A stretch of DNA of 64,000 nt from Rhopalosiphum padi (GCF_020882245.1 NC_083599.1:17866865-17930864), one strand, 5' to 3'. Positions 36,344 through 49,290 are shown, counted from the stretch's first letter. Made by a program: numbers and translations. Notes: generated by a model from the sequence alone, not told the origin.

Positions 36344-38115
36344 GTATAAATTATTTGTACTTAGCATATATATTTAAAATATTAGATATAAATAATTTGA
36401 ATCGACATTATTTTGTCTTAGTAAATAATTAAAAAAATAATATATAATTAAGGAGCATTTAATTTATTTATTTTATTTTATTTTAATTTTATAATACTTC
36501 AATTTTAAAATAATTAATAAATGTAAAGTACAAATTGCCCTAATGGTTTAGTCATCCTATTTTAGGGATAGCTAATTTTTTTTATGTTTTGTGCAAAAAA
36601 TTACCCTAGTTTTTATTTTTTTCCTGAATGTTATTTAACTATAAAAAATATTATAAGAAAAAAATGTATTACTTTAAATTTATTTATTGTATTTATTTAG
36701 TAAATAAATAAGAAATTTAATTTTAAAAGAAATAACAATACTTTATTATTTATTAATTTGCTTGATAAAGTAGTAAGTAAAATAAAAAGTATAAGGTATT
36801 AAATATTTTAATTTTTTGCCTCAACTTTTTTTCATGTGACATCTTGGGACACATGTAATAGATATGGCGAATCTGTTACATTTTTTACTTTAATTTATAA
36901 TAAAGTATACACTGTCCCTATTATTTTCATCATATTTTAACAAGTAAGTAGTTATTACCTATCAATAATATTTGTTAAGCATTAAAAAATGTAGGTAATT
37001 ACCTATAATTTAAATAATATCTATACAAAAGACAATATTGAAGTACATCAAAGTAGGTATGGGTCTGTAACTTTGGTAATTTTTATTTTATTTTATGTAA
37101 GTGTAAACACAGATTAGATTTACTAAATCTGTAGTACTTATAAATATAATAATATTATATCTGAGATAAATGTTTTATGTTACTAATAATTATATATACA
37201 TACAAAATTATACGAAGGTCGCAATTTATGTATATATATAAAATACACCCAGGACGCAATTTACGTTTGTATAAAATATACCCAGACCGTAATTTACATA
37301 AAAAAATTTAAATGGGACGCAATTTACAGCAAACCTAAAAATGTATTAAACATGTATGCTTGCATACTGTATGCAATTATGCTCTAAAAATAAACAAAAT
37401 ATACCCTTTATATAAGCTCTAAAAAAAAACCTTGATAAATTCTAAAATTTTATTTTCAAATAAATCATTACTTATATTTTATATATTACACTGTAAATTA
37501 TTTAATTTATTGATAAAAAAGGGCGTAGATTTTGGTTTTTAAATTTCGATAATTAACGATAACAACTTATGAGTTAAACAAATTAATATTTTACATAAAC
37601 ACATGAGTATATACCTATATTATATTATCAGCTTCTTTATACTGCATTCCGACATTTAAAAACTTTAAACAATTTATTATTTTTTGAACATTTTTGATTC
37701 ATTAAAAATATCTTAAAAATATATGAAATCCTAAATAAGTTCTAAAAATGCACAAAATTATAAAATAGTGCCTAAAAATTAAAAAAACACCAAAATATTT
37801 AAAACAATAACCTAAGTGTGGAGTAAAGGTGTTAAAAAAACGTTTTATGCAGAGTTAAGCTGATGTATAATAAATTGGTCACGATGTATGTGCAATTACG
37901 GTGTACTGAATGCCACACACTAGGCGAATAGTTCGCGCGCGAACACAATATTATAATTCACATTTCACACCGAATGTTCGTTCGTTTAAAATTAAACAGC
38001 TTAAATAATTAAAAGATCTAACTCATTTTTGTAAAATTGTATCATTAAAATATTAATGTCCTGGCTTTACTCAACTGAGTAGGTACTTAATTCACCAATA
38101 TCTATGTATTTTTAA
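36344..38115. other. AT-rich region with one tandem array
   Basis: No gene is supported. At 37216-37336 three to four units of about 40 bp share CGCAATTTACG and AAAATAYACCCAG, similar in style to MULE arms. A CGCGCGCGAAC patch lies near 37930. Confidence 0.5.
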
Positions 38116-38140
38116 AATTCTTCTTCTTCTTCTTCGGTTT

Positions 38141-38757
38141 TTAAAGGCCATTGAGGCCCATTACCGCAACACAAACTTGCTTCCATCTGTCTCTGTCTTG
38201 TGCTATTGTTTCTCCATCTCGTATTCCGATCTCTGCTAAGTTCTTCTCCACTTTGTCGATCCACCTTTGTTTCGGCCTGCCAAGTGGTCTTTTCCCCTGG
38301 GGTTTCCATTTTAAAACTTCTTTTATAAGACCATTTGACCTCCATACATGACCGGCCCATGCCATTCTCCTATTTTTTAATACTGTTACTATGTCTGGCT
38401 CTTTATATAACTGTTGTATTTCTATATTGTTTCTTTTCTCATATTGTTGTGTCATGTTATTTATTTTTGGCCCAAATATTCTTCTTAATATTCTTCTTTC
38501 GAGTATTGCTAATTTGTCTTCGTCTCCTTTAATCGTTGGCCATGTTTCACACGCATATAGAAGGACTGGTCTGATAATTACCTTGTATATTGTAATTTTT
38601 GATTTGAGTGATACCTGTTTTGATTTTAGTATACTCGTTACTCCGTAATAGCATTTATTTGCTGCAGTTATTCTTATTTTAATTTCATCGTGATTATTAT
38701 TTTTGCTATTTATTGTAACACCCAGGTATTTAAAATTTTGCACTGTTTCAAATTTTT
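38141..38757 (-). pseudogene. Non-LTR retrotransposon reverse transcriptase, 3' fragment
   Basis: About 205 codons are open: FKYLGVTINSKNNNHDEIK, YKVIIRPVLLYACETWP, LERRILRRIFGP, MAWAGHVWRS, GKRPLGRPKQRWIDKV and a final VMGLNGL. This is the C-terminal thumb region of a LINE polyprotein of the type often annotated as craniofacial-development-protein-2-like in insects. A (GAA)n stretch at 38117-38137 follows as the 3' tail. The 5' end is truncated, as is usual for target-primed insertion, so no catalytic YxDD is present. The frame is intact, suggesting a fairly recent insertion. Confidence 0.85.
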
Positions 38758-40344
38758 AAAATTATTACCTATTTATTTACTAATTAGGATATTGGAAATT
38801 GAAGAGGGATTACCCTCAATTACCCTATATTTACACCACTGATATTAACCTATAGTGTCTGCAGAACTAGATTTTTTGATAGTCGTTCATCCTTATCAAA
38901 TGCCGATGTTTTGTACCGATTTTAAAAATAAGTTTCGCAAAAATAGTTTATGTCGTTTAAGACTAGAATGCTCACTAAATATTAATTATTAAAACAATAT
39001 GTGATGATTGTGATGTAGTAAATACTCAGTAGTAAAAACAGGTTTGATTGCTTACTAATTGTGTCCCTAAAAAAAGGTTTATTTTATAGGTATAGACGGT
39101 ATAGTAAATCCAATGGGTACAACATGATTGTGCACTTTTTCATTTTTTGACCAGACTAATTACATCACGATTGAGCATCAAATGATATAATATGTATTAT
39201 TGTAATACTAATATACCTACATAATATATTATGTATATGTATATTGTATATACTATATACTATGCATAATTTATGCATGAACAACATAAAATAATATATT
39301 ATACAAAATGCGTATTTTCTGTTATTTTTATATTACATCATTTTCCATTACCACAACAAATTATCATCGTTGGCTTGGTTTTAAATTGTTTTTTTCTAAA
39401 TCATTGTTCTAAATGATAAATATAGTATATTTATATTATATTATTCATATTCAACATACTATTTGTTCTCGATATTATAAACGTATACCAAATTAAACAA
39501 GAAAGCATTGGTTTTTTCACCATATTTTGATTATTTTAATAATTTTATCTGAACTTTGACAAGTATACAATGATACCCGTCATTGCATTCAAATTTAACA
39601 CATCCATTATGGTGATCAATGACCTAATCTATCCATCTCTACTATACAGCAGAGCGATACCCACTTTCCCACTTTTTTTTTTAAATATTTTGTTTTATTT
39701 TAACAATTTATATTGAGCGTAAATGTCCTTACAATTAATTTTTACATTCTTAAAAAAAACATAAGTAATATTAAATCAAATTTAATGACAGATTTAAAAA
39801 ATAATAATAATTAATTATTATTGTACTTTATTGAAATGTACGGAGTAATAGTACTTTAAGTATTCAAATTATGCATTTTAAGCATTCGAATTATTTACCA
39901 ATTTTTTCAAATTTTTTTATGAATTTTAATAAAACTCGATATCTTGAACTTTTTCTTATTCCCCTTGAGATGCAACATAATGAGAATCTACTGTAATATG
40001 TTTTAATAATCATATTTTTTTAAATTTATATGTTAAAAAAAAATGTAACCTATAGCAGAAACCTACAATTACAATATAAAAGATACGTGAATTCAACAAA
40101 ACAATGGATAAAAATAAGAAGTTATTAACTATAAATTACAAAGTTATAACTATAAATTACAAAGTTATAACTATAAATGTATATTAAAATTAAAAGTGAT
40201 TGTTTATATAGATGTATTTTATTACTCTTCCATTAAAAAATCTGTTATTAATATTATTATTTATTATTTTTTTTAATATTTATAATGTTTAAAAACATTA
40301 TTGATAAAAATCATATAGCCCGTAATAAACATATTATCACTACT
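38758..40344. other. AT-rich region with a dispersed repeat
   Basis: The only supported item is the inverted copy at 39555-39680 of the repeat at 15180-15292. An isolated TTTATGCATGAAC patch and AT microsatellites are also present. Confidence 0.5.
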
Positions 40345-42310
40345 CTGCCGTCCTAAGGAAGAATGCCGTAATTTCCGTCCATTCAATTTTGAGAAAAATG
40401 ACATTTTATGTTTAGTAGTTTTTGGTAGTTCTAAATAAATAAATATAATATTTTTCAAAGTAAAATCCATAGTTTCTTATGGAAATATACCTGATAAATG
40501 CAATGAAACTATTCAATTTTATTTCACCAAGATATCATTGTTTTGATATTTATACTAAGCATGCTATTAATAATTCAGAATTGTTTACTAGGCAAAAATG
40601 CTGCAATTCTGATTACGGCATTTTTACGTAGTATACCAAAATGTACTGATCACTAACCGGTTGAAGAAATAACGCCGTATATTATCTATATCATTTTTTA
40701 GTTATAATTATTAATTTATTTAGTTACAATACGTCAATTATAAAATGACTAAAATGATTACAATGTCTTTACCTTAAAATCATAGTTAATATCTATGTAA
40801 TAATATTAATTCAAATTTAATTAATTAATTTAGTTAATTACATATCGTTATATTTTCCCAAAATTGTTTTCTATTACTTGGTATAATTTGCTTCAAATTC
40901 GAAAGTATATCGTCACGTTTTTCTTGTGGTATACCACAATTTTTTGTATGTGGAGATGGCGGAGGCATTCCTTTTTTATTCATACATTTTTTTTTGGAGA
41001 AAATCCAATGTTGTGTATGTTTCATCTCTAAACTGATTTTTAGTAAATAATACATATTTTCTACGTTCAGCTTTTATTGACACAATGTCTTTCAACAAAA
41101 CTCTATTGGTAGATTTTAATAGTTTCTGTTGTGCCTTAAAATCTTTCCATTGAAAAAAATCAGAATAACTCATTTTTTTTTAAATGTACATTTCCTTTAT
41201 TAGCCGCCCCTACTGCATTAGCAAAATCTTCAAAATCATAGGTTTTCTTTTGATGTTTTAAAGATAATTCCACTTGATGGTGAAAACTATCGGCTGACAT
41301 AAATGTGTGCCCTGCTTCAAAATAATTAAAAATAATTTCTTGGGCACAAATATCGCTTGAGTTAACTATGTATACCAAAAATGACAATAAACACCAGTTT
41401 TTATTTTGACTACTGCAGTTATCTAGCCAAACTGTCAACTTTTGGGAATCGCGATAGTGCAGGAAAAACGAAAAAAATGTACTGACCATGTCTTCTTTTT
41501 TTCGTCCACTTTTCGTTCTTTTCCTAAGTTCTCCGGATTTTGTGAAAAACTCGACGTCATTATTAATTTCAATTATACCATCGTCAACATAAATAGGTAA
41601 CTCAGATATATCTATAATAGATTCATTATTATCTGAAAATTAGAGAAACCCAATTCTTTATTTTTCGAATGAAAAAGCTAACATAATATTATATATAAAG
41701 TTATAATTTTAATATTTTACCTTGATCAATTTCTTCAACTCCTGCAACTAAAATCTCTTTCTGCAGTTATTGTAGCTGTAGTTGTTGATTCTGGTGAACC
41801 ATGAATAACACTTATGTTTGGGTCATAATCATACACAATATTTTCGGTATCTATTTCAAAAATAAAAACGACTTATATTCACGACTAGGTATCATCGATA
41901 ACTGAACGAAATATAATTTGTTTACGATGTAGGATAGCGAAATTTCAAATATTATCAGTAATTTAAAATTAAATATATAAGATAAGGCTTAATGGCAATC
42001 GGTTTCCTAAACAACAACGCCGTAAATATAGATTATGTGGAAGTGCTAAGCAAAAACGCCGCATTTTAAATAAAACATACGGCAATCTTTCTAAGCAAAC
42101 TGTGGTTACGGCGTTTTTTCTAAGCATCGATTATATTTTATTACAATTGCGGCAATATTGTTTTCTTATAAACACATATTCTGGATAAATAATCATAGTT
42201 ACGGCATTTTTGCTTAGGAAAAACTTGAAAAACTATAATATTAAACGTAATATTAGTATTATCTCATTTTTTTTTTTTTCGATTTACGGCATTCTTCCTT
42301 AGTACGGCAG
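40345..42310. mobile_element. DNA transposon with CTGCCGTNCTAAGG inverted ends
   Basis: The left end is CTGCCGTCCTAAGGAAGAA, and on the opposite strand the right end is CTGCCGTACTAAGGAAGAA; both continue TGCCGTAA, about 26 of 27 matching. Flanks CTACT and CTAGT might be a short duplication. Subterminal regions (40575-40670 and 42000-42240) repeat the word CGGCATTTTTNCTAAG and its complement at least six times, likely transposase-binding sites. The element carries the broken transposase at 40834-41860. Confidence 0.85.
40834..41860 (-). pseudogene. DUF7869-type transposase-like gene, frameshifted
   Basis: Exons can be read on the minus strand: one ending VAGVEEIDQ at a GTAAAAT donor near 41720, then an exon starting near 41633 with DNNESIIDISELPIYVDDG and leading to LTVWLDNCSSQNKNWCLLSF, FEAGHTFMSADSFHHQVE and YDFEDFANAVG. 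The C-terminal region reads SYSDFFQWKDF, VLFTKNQFRDETY, then KGMPPPSP and PSNRKQFWENI. This DNC.QNKN plus GHTFM..D.FH pattern is an RNase-H-like domain found in many insect DNA-transposon proteins. Frameshifts at A-runs near 41173 and 40985, and one near 41757, break it. Confidence 0.75.
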
Positions 42311-43163
42311 CTAGTAACTGGACTATGATTATGAAAAACAAACCTCATTAGTCATTAGACGTATTGAACGTATAAGAACAAAAAGAGTTATAATATGTTA
42401 ATGTTTAAAAACAATAATATAAATATAAAAATTATCGTATCTATACTATTCTTTTATTAAAAAAAAAAAAAATTATTAGAATATAAAATAAAATATGAGG
42501 GCATATTTATTAATATAATGGAGTGTTGTATGTGCCAATACAGCATATATTAAAACTAATTTAAACAATAGCCATATCAAATTTAGATCAATGAAGCAAA
42601 TTTGCTGAGACAGCAAAATTTATAAAATATTTAAAGCAACAAAATGGTAGTACGAGCAAGTACCATGGTTTATATGGGAAATTATAAATTATAATATATG
42701 TCTTTATAAATAAAAGCTTTTAAATGTATCATGAATGTTTGTGTTTAAGTATCTATAACATCTTAATGTACATTATACGACACAACATATACTGACTCAA
42801 CCGTCTCAACCAAATTGTTAGACTTGTTATTTATTTTTATATACAACCTATCTTAACATAAATATCGTAATTTGTAATTAAATTTGCAATTTGCAATTAA
42901 ATTTGCATTTGCAACTTTTTTTTCTACTTTTTCAATATATTGATAAGTACGTTTTAAATGCCTGTCATGTAAGTATGAACTAAAATCTAAAAATTTTAAG
43001 TGCAATTTTTTGCAATTTTTGGATTTGTATTGAAATTTTATTGAATTTACTCTTTTATATACAACTATTTTAGTTATACCTATAGGCTATATTCGACACT
43101 CAACTGTCGTATCATCTATGTTATCTTAAAAAATAAACATAATTTCAATTTGGTAGGTACCTA
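42311..43163. other. AT-rich region without genes
   Basis: Nothing beyond simple sequence is supported. Confidence 0.4.
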
Positions 43164-43534
43164 TTAAGAGGATTACCTTATACCCACATGTGTTGTCTAT
43201 GTCTTACTAATGTAGATCATAGCAAATTTACGTTTAGCAGATTGAATTTTATGCTGTTAGCCTTAATATTAGAGTCAAATTACCTATTATCAAACTTAAA
43301 GGTAATAATATTATCTAGGGCATCTCATAGACTTTTATTGATATTTTAATTTTTAAGCGAGTTACGAGCATTTTAAAGTTTTAATATTTTACATAACCAT
43401 AACTCACTTAAAAATTAAGATATCAACAAAAGCCTATAATATGTTCTAGATAATTTGCATTTGAACGAAAATTTGCTACGATCTACATTAGTAAGACAGA
43501 GATAACATAATATGCGGGTATAACGTCCTCTTAA
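43164..43534. mobile_element. TTAA-flanked MITE, single copy
   Basis: TTAAGAGGATTACCTTATAC at the left and TTAAGAGGACGTTATACCCG on the opposite strand at the right; both arms share TGTTGTC/TGTTATC and CTTACTAATGTAGATC. The interior repeats the TATCAAACTTAAAGGTAA palindrome of the element at 17364, showing one family. It has no coding capacity. Confidence 0.8.
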
Positions 43535-44187
43535 TACAGCACAAAAATAATTTGTAAAATATGACTTTAACAATTATTATGCGGTATATTGTTATAATTT
43601 GATCTTCTGCAGCTACTTCGAATAGAATACTGAATTATTTATATTTATATTTTTGGTAGAATTTTAGATAATAATTAATAACAGTAAATTTAAAACATTT
43701 TTAACAAAACGCTTTTATTTTTTAATACAATTTTTAATATTTTAACATATAAGTGTAATTTTTGGTATTTTCTATTGTAATACTGCAATTAGTTTTACTA
43801 ATTATTTAGTACTACAACATTCGTGCTGTACTAATTAATAATTTACAATAATCAATATTGAATATTAATCAAATAAAAATTTTTAAAATCCTAAAAAATA
43901 CTGCACACTTTTAAATTTGCTATTGCACATTTAATATTAACTACTGCACATAGTGTATGCTACTGCACACAATTTTAGGCTCTGTTTTATGAGCATGTGA
44001 ATGGTCAGTGTGTTTTAGAATCTCGCCTATGATTAAAGTGAATAAACAAATAGTTTTTTACTAAATAGTTTTTTTAACTAATAAGTACCTATTTAAAAAA
44101 AAAAATTATATTTAATAAAAATTTCAAGAAAATTATTTTCAAGCAAATTGGAGCAGTTTTAATACCTTAATTTTTGATTTTAATTAC

Positions 44188-44356
44188 CCGATTCATCTTC
44201 TGAAGTAGTGTGACATCGGCTTTTGCATGCAAATTTTTTATAATCAGAGCAACGCCATACAATTTTATTTTCGTACACTTCATACTTGCTGTACAGAAAA
44301 CCGTTATACACCAACATATTTTTGCCTTTTTGGCTTTTAATAAATTTTAGTGGCAT
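44188..44356 (-). CDS. FLYWCH zinc-finger exon
   Basis: From the ATG at 44356 the frame reads MPLKFIKSQKGKNMLVYNGF, then VWRCSDYKKFACKSRC and HTTSEDESG, ending at a GTAATT donor in phase 1. The W-R-C...C...C...H spacing and the leading KGKNMLVYNGF are those of the FLYWCH DNA-binding finger, which starts MULE transposases and some aphid host genes. No following exon was found on the same strand within 3 kb, so it is likely a stranded MULE first exon. Confidence 0.6.
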
Positions 44357-44923
44357 AATTCAAACTTATAAAAACCACGCGCAAAGAAATTTGTATCGTG
44401 TGGACATCCACAATAAACACTAAGAAAAATCCCAGTATACGAGACTGTACAAAATTATGAGGACTATTATCGAATAGACGTACCTATACAAATTACAGAA
44501 CACACACTAAAAATGATAAGATTGTTCACATAGGTACATAAACTATAATCGACGGATGTAGTACAGATCGATATTTTTTCTGTCTGTACTGTTCTTATAA
44601 TAATGAAAAATATAATATAATATAAACATGCTTTTAAAAAATGTTTGATTATAAGATTATATTCATTTGTGTAATTATTTAAAAAGAATTGTCCATATTT
44701 AAAGACTTATAGAGATATTTCTACTTATTTTTTATTTTTACTAAACTTTTACTTAAATATAAACATGTTTTTAAAAAACGTTTGATTATAATATTAAATT
44801 CATTTCATCATTTGTGTTACTATTAAAAATAAAATTATTATTTATTAAATTTATTAACTAATTAAATTATTAAAAAAATAAAAAATAAATTATCGGATAT
44901 TTTTGATACAGGATATTTTTTCC

Positions 44924-47369
44924 GGTGCATCCGAGTTGGGTCCCGAATACTAGGGGCTAATCGCAGGTAGTGTACTAGTTAGGTCCCAGATTTTTATAGG
45001 TACTATACTAGTTGGGTCCCAAATTATTATAGGTATTCCACTAGTTCCTGAATATTTTTTGGTAAGTACTACACTATACTAACATTTTCATTCCCATTTT
45101 AACAGACTGTCTATGAGCTATTTAGACCACAGGTATGGTTAAAAATGTTTTTTACAGTTTTTTTTTAAAATATTAAAAATGCTAAAAACCAAGTATATAA
45201 ATACATATTATTTAATTTAAATAAATCCATATAATAGGTTTATGAAGAATTGTATAATTTAAAAGACGTAAGTGGTTTTCTCTCATGGATTTTTCGAGCA
45301 TTCGTGTAATAATATCAGTATTATCGGTAATATCTGATAATTTTTGACATATCTTATAATAAACTATCTGGAACAGCGATAAATGCCGGTTAAACCTCGA
45401 CGAGTTATCTATCGATATAGCTACATGTTGGTAGTAAGTGTTCTGCATTCTAACCACTAGCACTATGGAAGATTCTAACGTTATGTTCAGTGAAAAGGGC
45501 AAAAAAATATATATTATAGAAGGATATAAATTTTCATTTCACAAACTTCTGAAAAATGATATTGAACGATGGAGATGTATTCATAGATCATGTAAGTCAT
45601 TTTTTAAATACAACGAAAATCAATTTATTGATCAAAATTTGACACATAATCATAATTGTGATTCCGAAAAAATATTAAATAGGCAGATATTAAATAATAA
45701 TTTAAAGAGAAAAGCTCAAAATGATATATGTGAGAAACCTTCTAAATTATTACATTGTGAATTAAAAAACAATGATATAGATACATTAACACGTTACGAT
45801 TGTACACTTATTAAAAAAAATATTCATCACGCGAGAAAAAATATTCTACCAAATATTCCACAAAGTTATGACGAGGTTCACAAAGTATTGAACGATTTAA
45901 ATATAAAAACTAACAAACAAGAAAATTTTTTATTAATTAATGATAATCAATATAACATAGTTATTTTTTGTACAGTCGAAAATTTAAATTTTTTATGTAA
46001 CAACAACACGTTTTACGTAGATGGCACATTCAAAAGTTGCCCAAAAATATTTATGCAAATATTCACAATACATACAATACATAATAATCATTATATTCCA
46101 CTTATTTTTTGTCTACTCCCAAATAAACAAAAAGAAATTTATACTCAAACTTTTCGGATGTTATGTAATGAATGCGAAAAACTTAATTTAAAATTTTTAC
46201 CTCAAACAATATATGTAGACTTTGAAGAAGCTATTCATAATTCTATTTTATCAGTATGGCCGGAAATAAATATTAAAGGGTGTAGATTCCATTTAGGGCA
46301 GAGCTGGTGGCGGAAAATTCAAAATTTGGGATTAACAAACGAGTATAAAAGTAATTCTGAATTAAGTAAATATCTCAAATATTTTTTTGGCTTACCATTT
46401 CTACACCCAGAAGAAGTGGAAAATTGTTTTATTGAAGATATAATGAGTCTCCAACCAAACGACAATAAAATTCGAGAATTCACTGATTATGTTTTTGACA
46501 ATTATATTAATGAAGAATCTAGATTTCCACCAAAAATTTGGTCAGAATTTAATGCCTCGACAATGCGAACCACAAATTCCTGCGAATCATTCCATTCTCA
46601 TTTTAATTCTATGTTTTACACAGCACACCCAAATATTTATCAGTTCCTAGAAATTTTAAAAAACGTACAAATTGATACTTATATAAAAATGAGAAGTGTA
46701 GAAGTAATGAAAAAAAGAAACTGCATTTTGCTAAAAGAAAAATTTATAGCTGACAATATGAATAAAAAAACTGCAGGAATAATCAATCGATTTGATTTTG
46801 TAAAATTAATATCGTATAAATTTTTACCAACAAACATGTGATTTTTCCAAAAATATTTTTTTTTTGTATTTATAATATTATTGTATAATAATTTTAACAT
46901 TTTTAATATTTTTTAACTTACACCTATATGGCTATATTTATATTATATAATATGTATTTTTATACTAATTAGTTTTTAACCTTTTCAATATATAAGTGAT
47001 TTATTTTTTTATAAAATTCTAATTACTTATATTTTAATAGAAAAGAAACAAAACTAAAAAAAAAACTGTAAAAAACATTTTTAACCATACCTGTGGTCTA
47101 AATAGATCATAGACAGTCCTAAGTCTGTTAAAATGGGAAGGAAAATGTTAGTATAGTACTATAGTGTAGTACTTACCAAAAAATATTCAAGAACTAGTAT
47201 TGTAGCTAAAATAATTCAGGACCCAACTAGTGTAGCAACTATAAAAATCCGGGACCGAACTAGTATAGTACCTACAAAAATCCGGGACCCAACTAGTGTA
47301 GTACCTAAAATAATTCGGGACCCAACTAGTGTAGTAATTATAAATTTGGGACCCAACTCGGATGCAGCC
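44924..47369. mobile_element. Apparently complete MULE element
   Basis: Flanks ATTTTTTCC and ATTTTTTCA give an 8 of 9 target duplication, the length expected for Mutator-like elements. Long inverted arms (about 220 bp left, 330 bp right) begin GGTGCATCCGAGTTGGG and, on the opposite strand, GGCTGCATCCGAGTTGGG. Each arm contains about four to six units of about 33 bp sharing the words GGGACCCAACTAG and TGTAGTACCTA. The inner borders match too (AACTGTAAAAAACATTTTTA). The single gene between them is open, so the copy may be autonomous. It sits inside another repeat rich in CGGAT words. Confidence 0.9.
45465..46841 (+). CDS. MULE transposase with FLYWCH finger, intact
   Basis: The protein has 458 residues from the ATG at 45465 (a GTG in frame upstream was rejected). 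Residues about 10-70 form a FLYWCH finger: KKIYIIEGYKFSFHKLL, RWRCIHRSCKSFF and LTHNHNC. The MULE RNase-H fold follows: FYVDGTFKSCPKIFMQ (first Asp, near 195), IYVDFEEAIHNSIL (second Asp, near 257), GCRFHLGQSWWRKI, and TTNSCESFHSHFNSMFYTAH with the likely catalytic Glu. It cuts and rejoins element ends in the nucleus. There are no stops or introns. It lies centrally between the inverted arms at 44924 and 47369, which supports a recently active element. Confidence 0.92.
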   Translation: MEDSNVMFSEKGKKIYIIEGYKFSFHKLLKNDIERWRCIHRSCKSFFKYNENQFIDQNLTHNHNCDSEKILNRQILNNNLKRKAQNDICEKPSKLLHCELKNNDIDTLTRYDCTLIKKNIHHARKNILPNIPQSYDEVHKVLNDLNIKTNKQENFLLINDNQYNIVIFCTVENLNFLCNNNTFYVDGTFKSCPKIFMQIFTIHTIHNNHYIPLIFCLLPNKQKEIYTQTFRMLCNECEKLNLKFLPQTIYVDFEEAIHNSILSVWPEINIKGCRFHLGQSWWRKIQNLGLTNEYKSNSELSKYLKYFFGLPFLHPEEVENCFIEDIMSLQPNDNKIREFTDYVFDNYINEESRFPPKIWSEFNASTMRTTNSCESFHSHFNSMFYTAHPNIYQFLEILKNVQIDTYIKMRSVEVMKKRNCILLKEKFIADNMNKKTAGIINRFDFVKLISYKFLPTNM

Positions 47370-48830
47370 ATTTTTTCATCGGACCAAATGTCGCGGATCT
47401 TTTGTCGCCGGATATTATTTACCGGATCAAATGACGCGTCACCGTTTTATAATATTGGCTGAAAGACCGCCCTTCTAAGGCTTACTTAATAATAGTTAAG
47501 AAAATACTTACCAGTTAAGTAAATTTAGAAGTTTGAGTGTAAAGAGTGTAAATGTGTAAGGAGTGCGCGTCTGCGATTTAAAATCGCGACGTTTTAAAAA
47601 CACGGACGCGCGCGTTCGAATCGCTTAGTGTGTAATCAGCTTAAACAATAACAAGATTTATTCGTACCCACTATACAGCATAGCGGTTAGCTACATTCCT
47701 ATTCTCTTTAATTAAATATTTTTTAGCATATTATTCTTATGCTATAATATTGTTTTGATGATAAAATGCAGGTAAAAAAGATGTTAAGTAGTTGTTTATT
47801 GTATTATGGTTTTTATCGGTAAAATAAAGATATATTAATATATTAAAAATTATGAAATTTTTTATGTTTAATATAAAATAATTATAAGATGAAAACGATT
47901 TTATTTAATTATATTATAGTACACAAATTCATCATACATTTTTGATTATTTAATTGGTTTACAATATTGCAACATATCTAAGCTTGTGCGGGGGAACTAT
48001 TCTTATAATTTTTTTTGAAATAAATAAATTATTAAAAATTTCTAGATCTTTTAAATAACTGTACATGACTCTAAACAGATATTTAGATCTATTTTATAGT
48101 GTAGCTTTGTAGCTAATGAATTTAAGCCCGGTGACTTACCCTTGTCGTTTTTTACCGATTACCAATAATATTATATCACTGAATTAAAATTAATAATTCA
48201 TAACAGTGATACATCCACTATACAATTTGCCACCACAAACCACCCCCGACATTAAAAATCAAACCATTATTTTTACTGCATCTTCGGACAATAAAAAACA
48301 CGCATACTACACTATTATCGTTTAAACGAAAAGCGTTTAGTTTAGATGACTTGTATGGTTTTGTTTACTCTCGCTTACCCTTTTTCTCAAATCAAGCCCC
48401 CGCATTTTTTTTTCTGAGGCCATATTTCATAGGTGACTTAAAATATTAAATACGTATTAACACACTCCATCTAGCTGTAGCCCAGCTGTGTACATTTTAC
48501 CTTGTTGCTAAATTTTAAATACATTTTATTTTATTATTTACATCTTTATATTTCCTATGATGAATCATGTATTATTAATTATTATATTACTCGTAGTCTT
48601 TCGATCGAACATCAAATATAAAATAACAGAATAATTTTAATAAGATAATTTATATAACAGCCAACAGTAAATGTGTATACGATTATTATAAAGAAAATGT
48701 ATAATTATACGCGGGCAATGAATTATTTGTATCATATTTAAGTGTTAAATTTATAACACGTTACTATAGTCACACACAATCGGTTTTGTAAGAGTTATGA
48801 CAAAGTTCATAATGTCCATATTATACAAAA
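47370..48830. other. Region around the MULE right flank, no gene
   Basis: The first 90 bp repeat CGGACCAAATGTCGCGG and CGGATCAAATGACGCG, a tandem-unit sequence into which the MULE inserted. The rest is AT-rich with no supported feature. Confidence 0.5.
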
Positions 48831-48849
48831 ATCAGAGATGCTTATACAA

Positions 48850-49180
48850 ATGCGATGCATAATAGGCGGTAAATGACACGTTGTCGGTCGTGAAAACAAC
48901 GCAATTCACCAGATTTATCGCGATACCGTATAATTTTAAAAAGCTCGAAGACGATGCGTTCCAATTTTTCATGATCCGCATCGTCGCGTAAGACGATTAA
49001 CACGTTGTCGTTATACGCGAATCCAAAAACGAATTCACCAAGTATGCCGATTATAAGTCGTTGAAAAGTTTGCGCTGTGAAGCCCGAAACGCATATGATG
49101 GGAACTCAGAAAGTCTGAACGGTGTCGTAATTGTGGTTTTATAGACGCTTTCGGGCATGTTTGGTGCCTGTATACTGTAC
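48850..49180 (-). pseudogene. Gypsy-type reverse transcriptase fragment
   Basis: Frames on the minus strand give KTTITTPFRLSEFP, then in another frame MRFGLHSANF, then GILGEFVFGFAYNDNVLIV and DADHEKLERIVFELF. This is the order of the Ty3/Gypsy palm (TPFGL..F..MPFGL.NA..TFQ...D..L......Y.DD.L). The YIDD active site reads YNDN, and there are at least two frameshifts, so it is inactive. Higher GC than the surroundings fits recent origin elsewhere. No LTRs were seen. Confidence 0.8.
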
Positions 49181-49290
49181 AGTTGATACGTTCGTACGAG
49201 ATCAAGTTAGGTGAAGGCAACTGACAATTAACATGGTCTTATAGATAAAAACAGAGTAATGATAATATTATGAGTATAACTTAAAATTCA

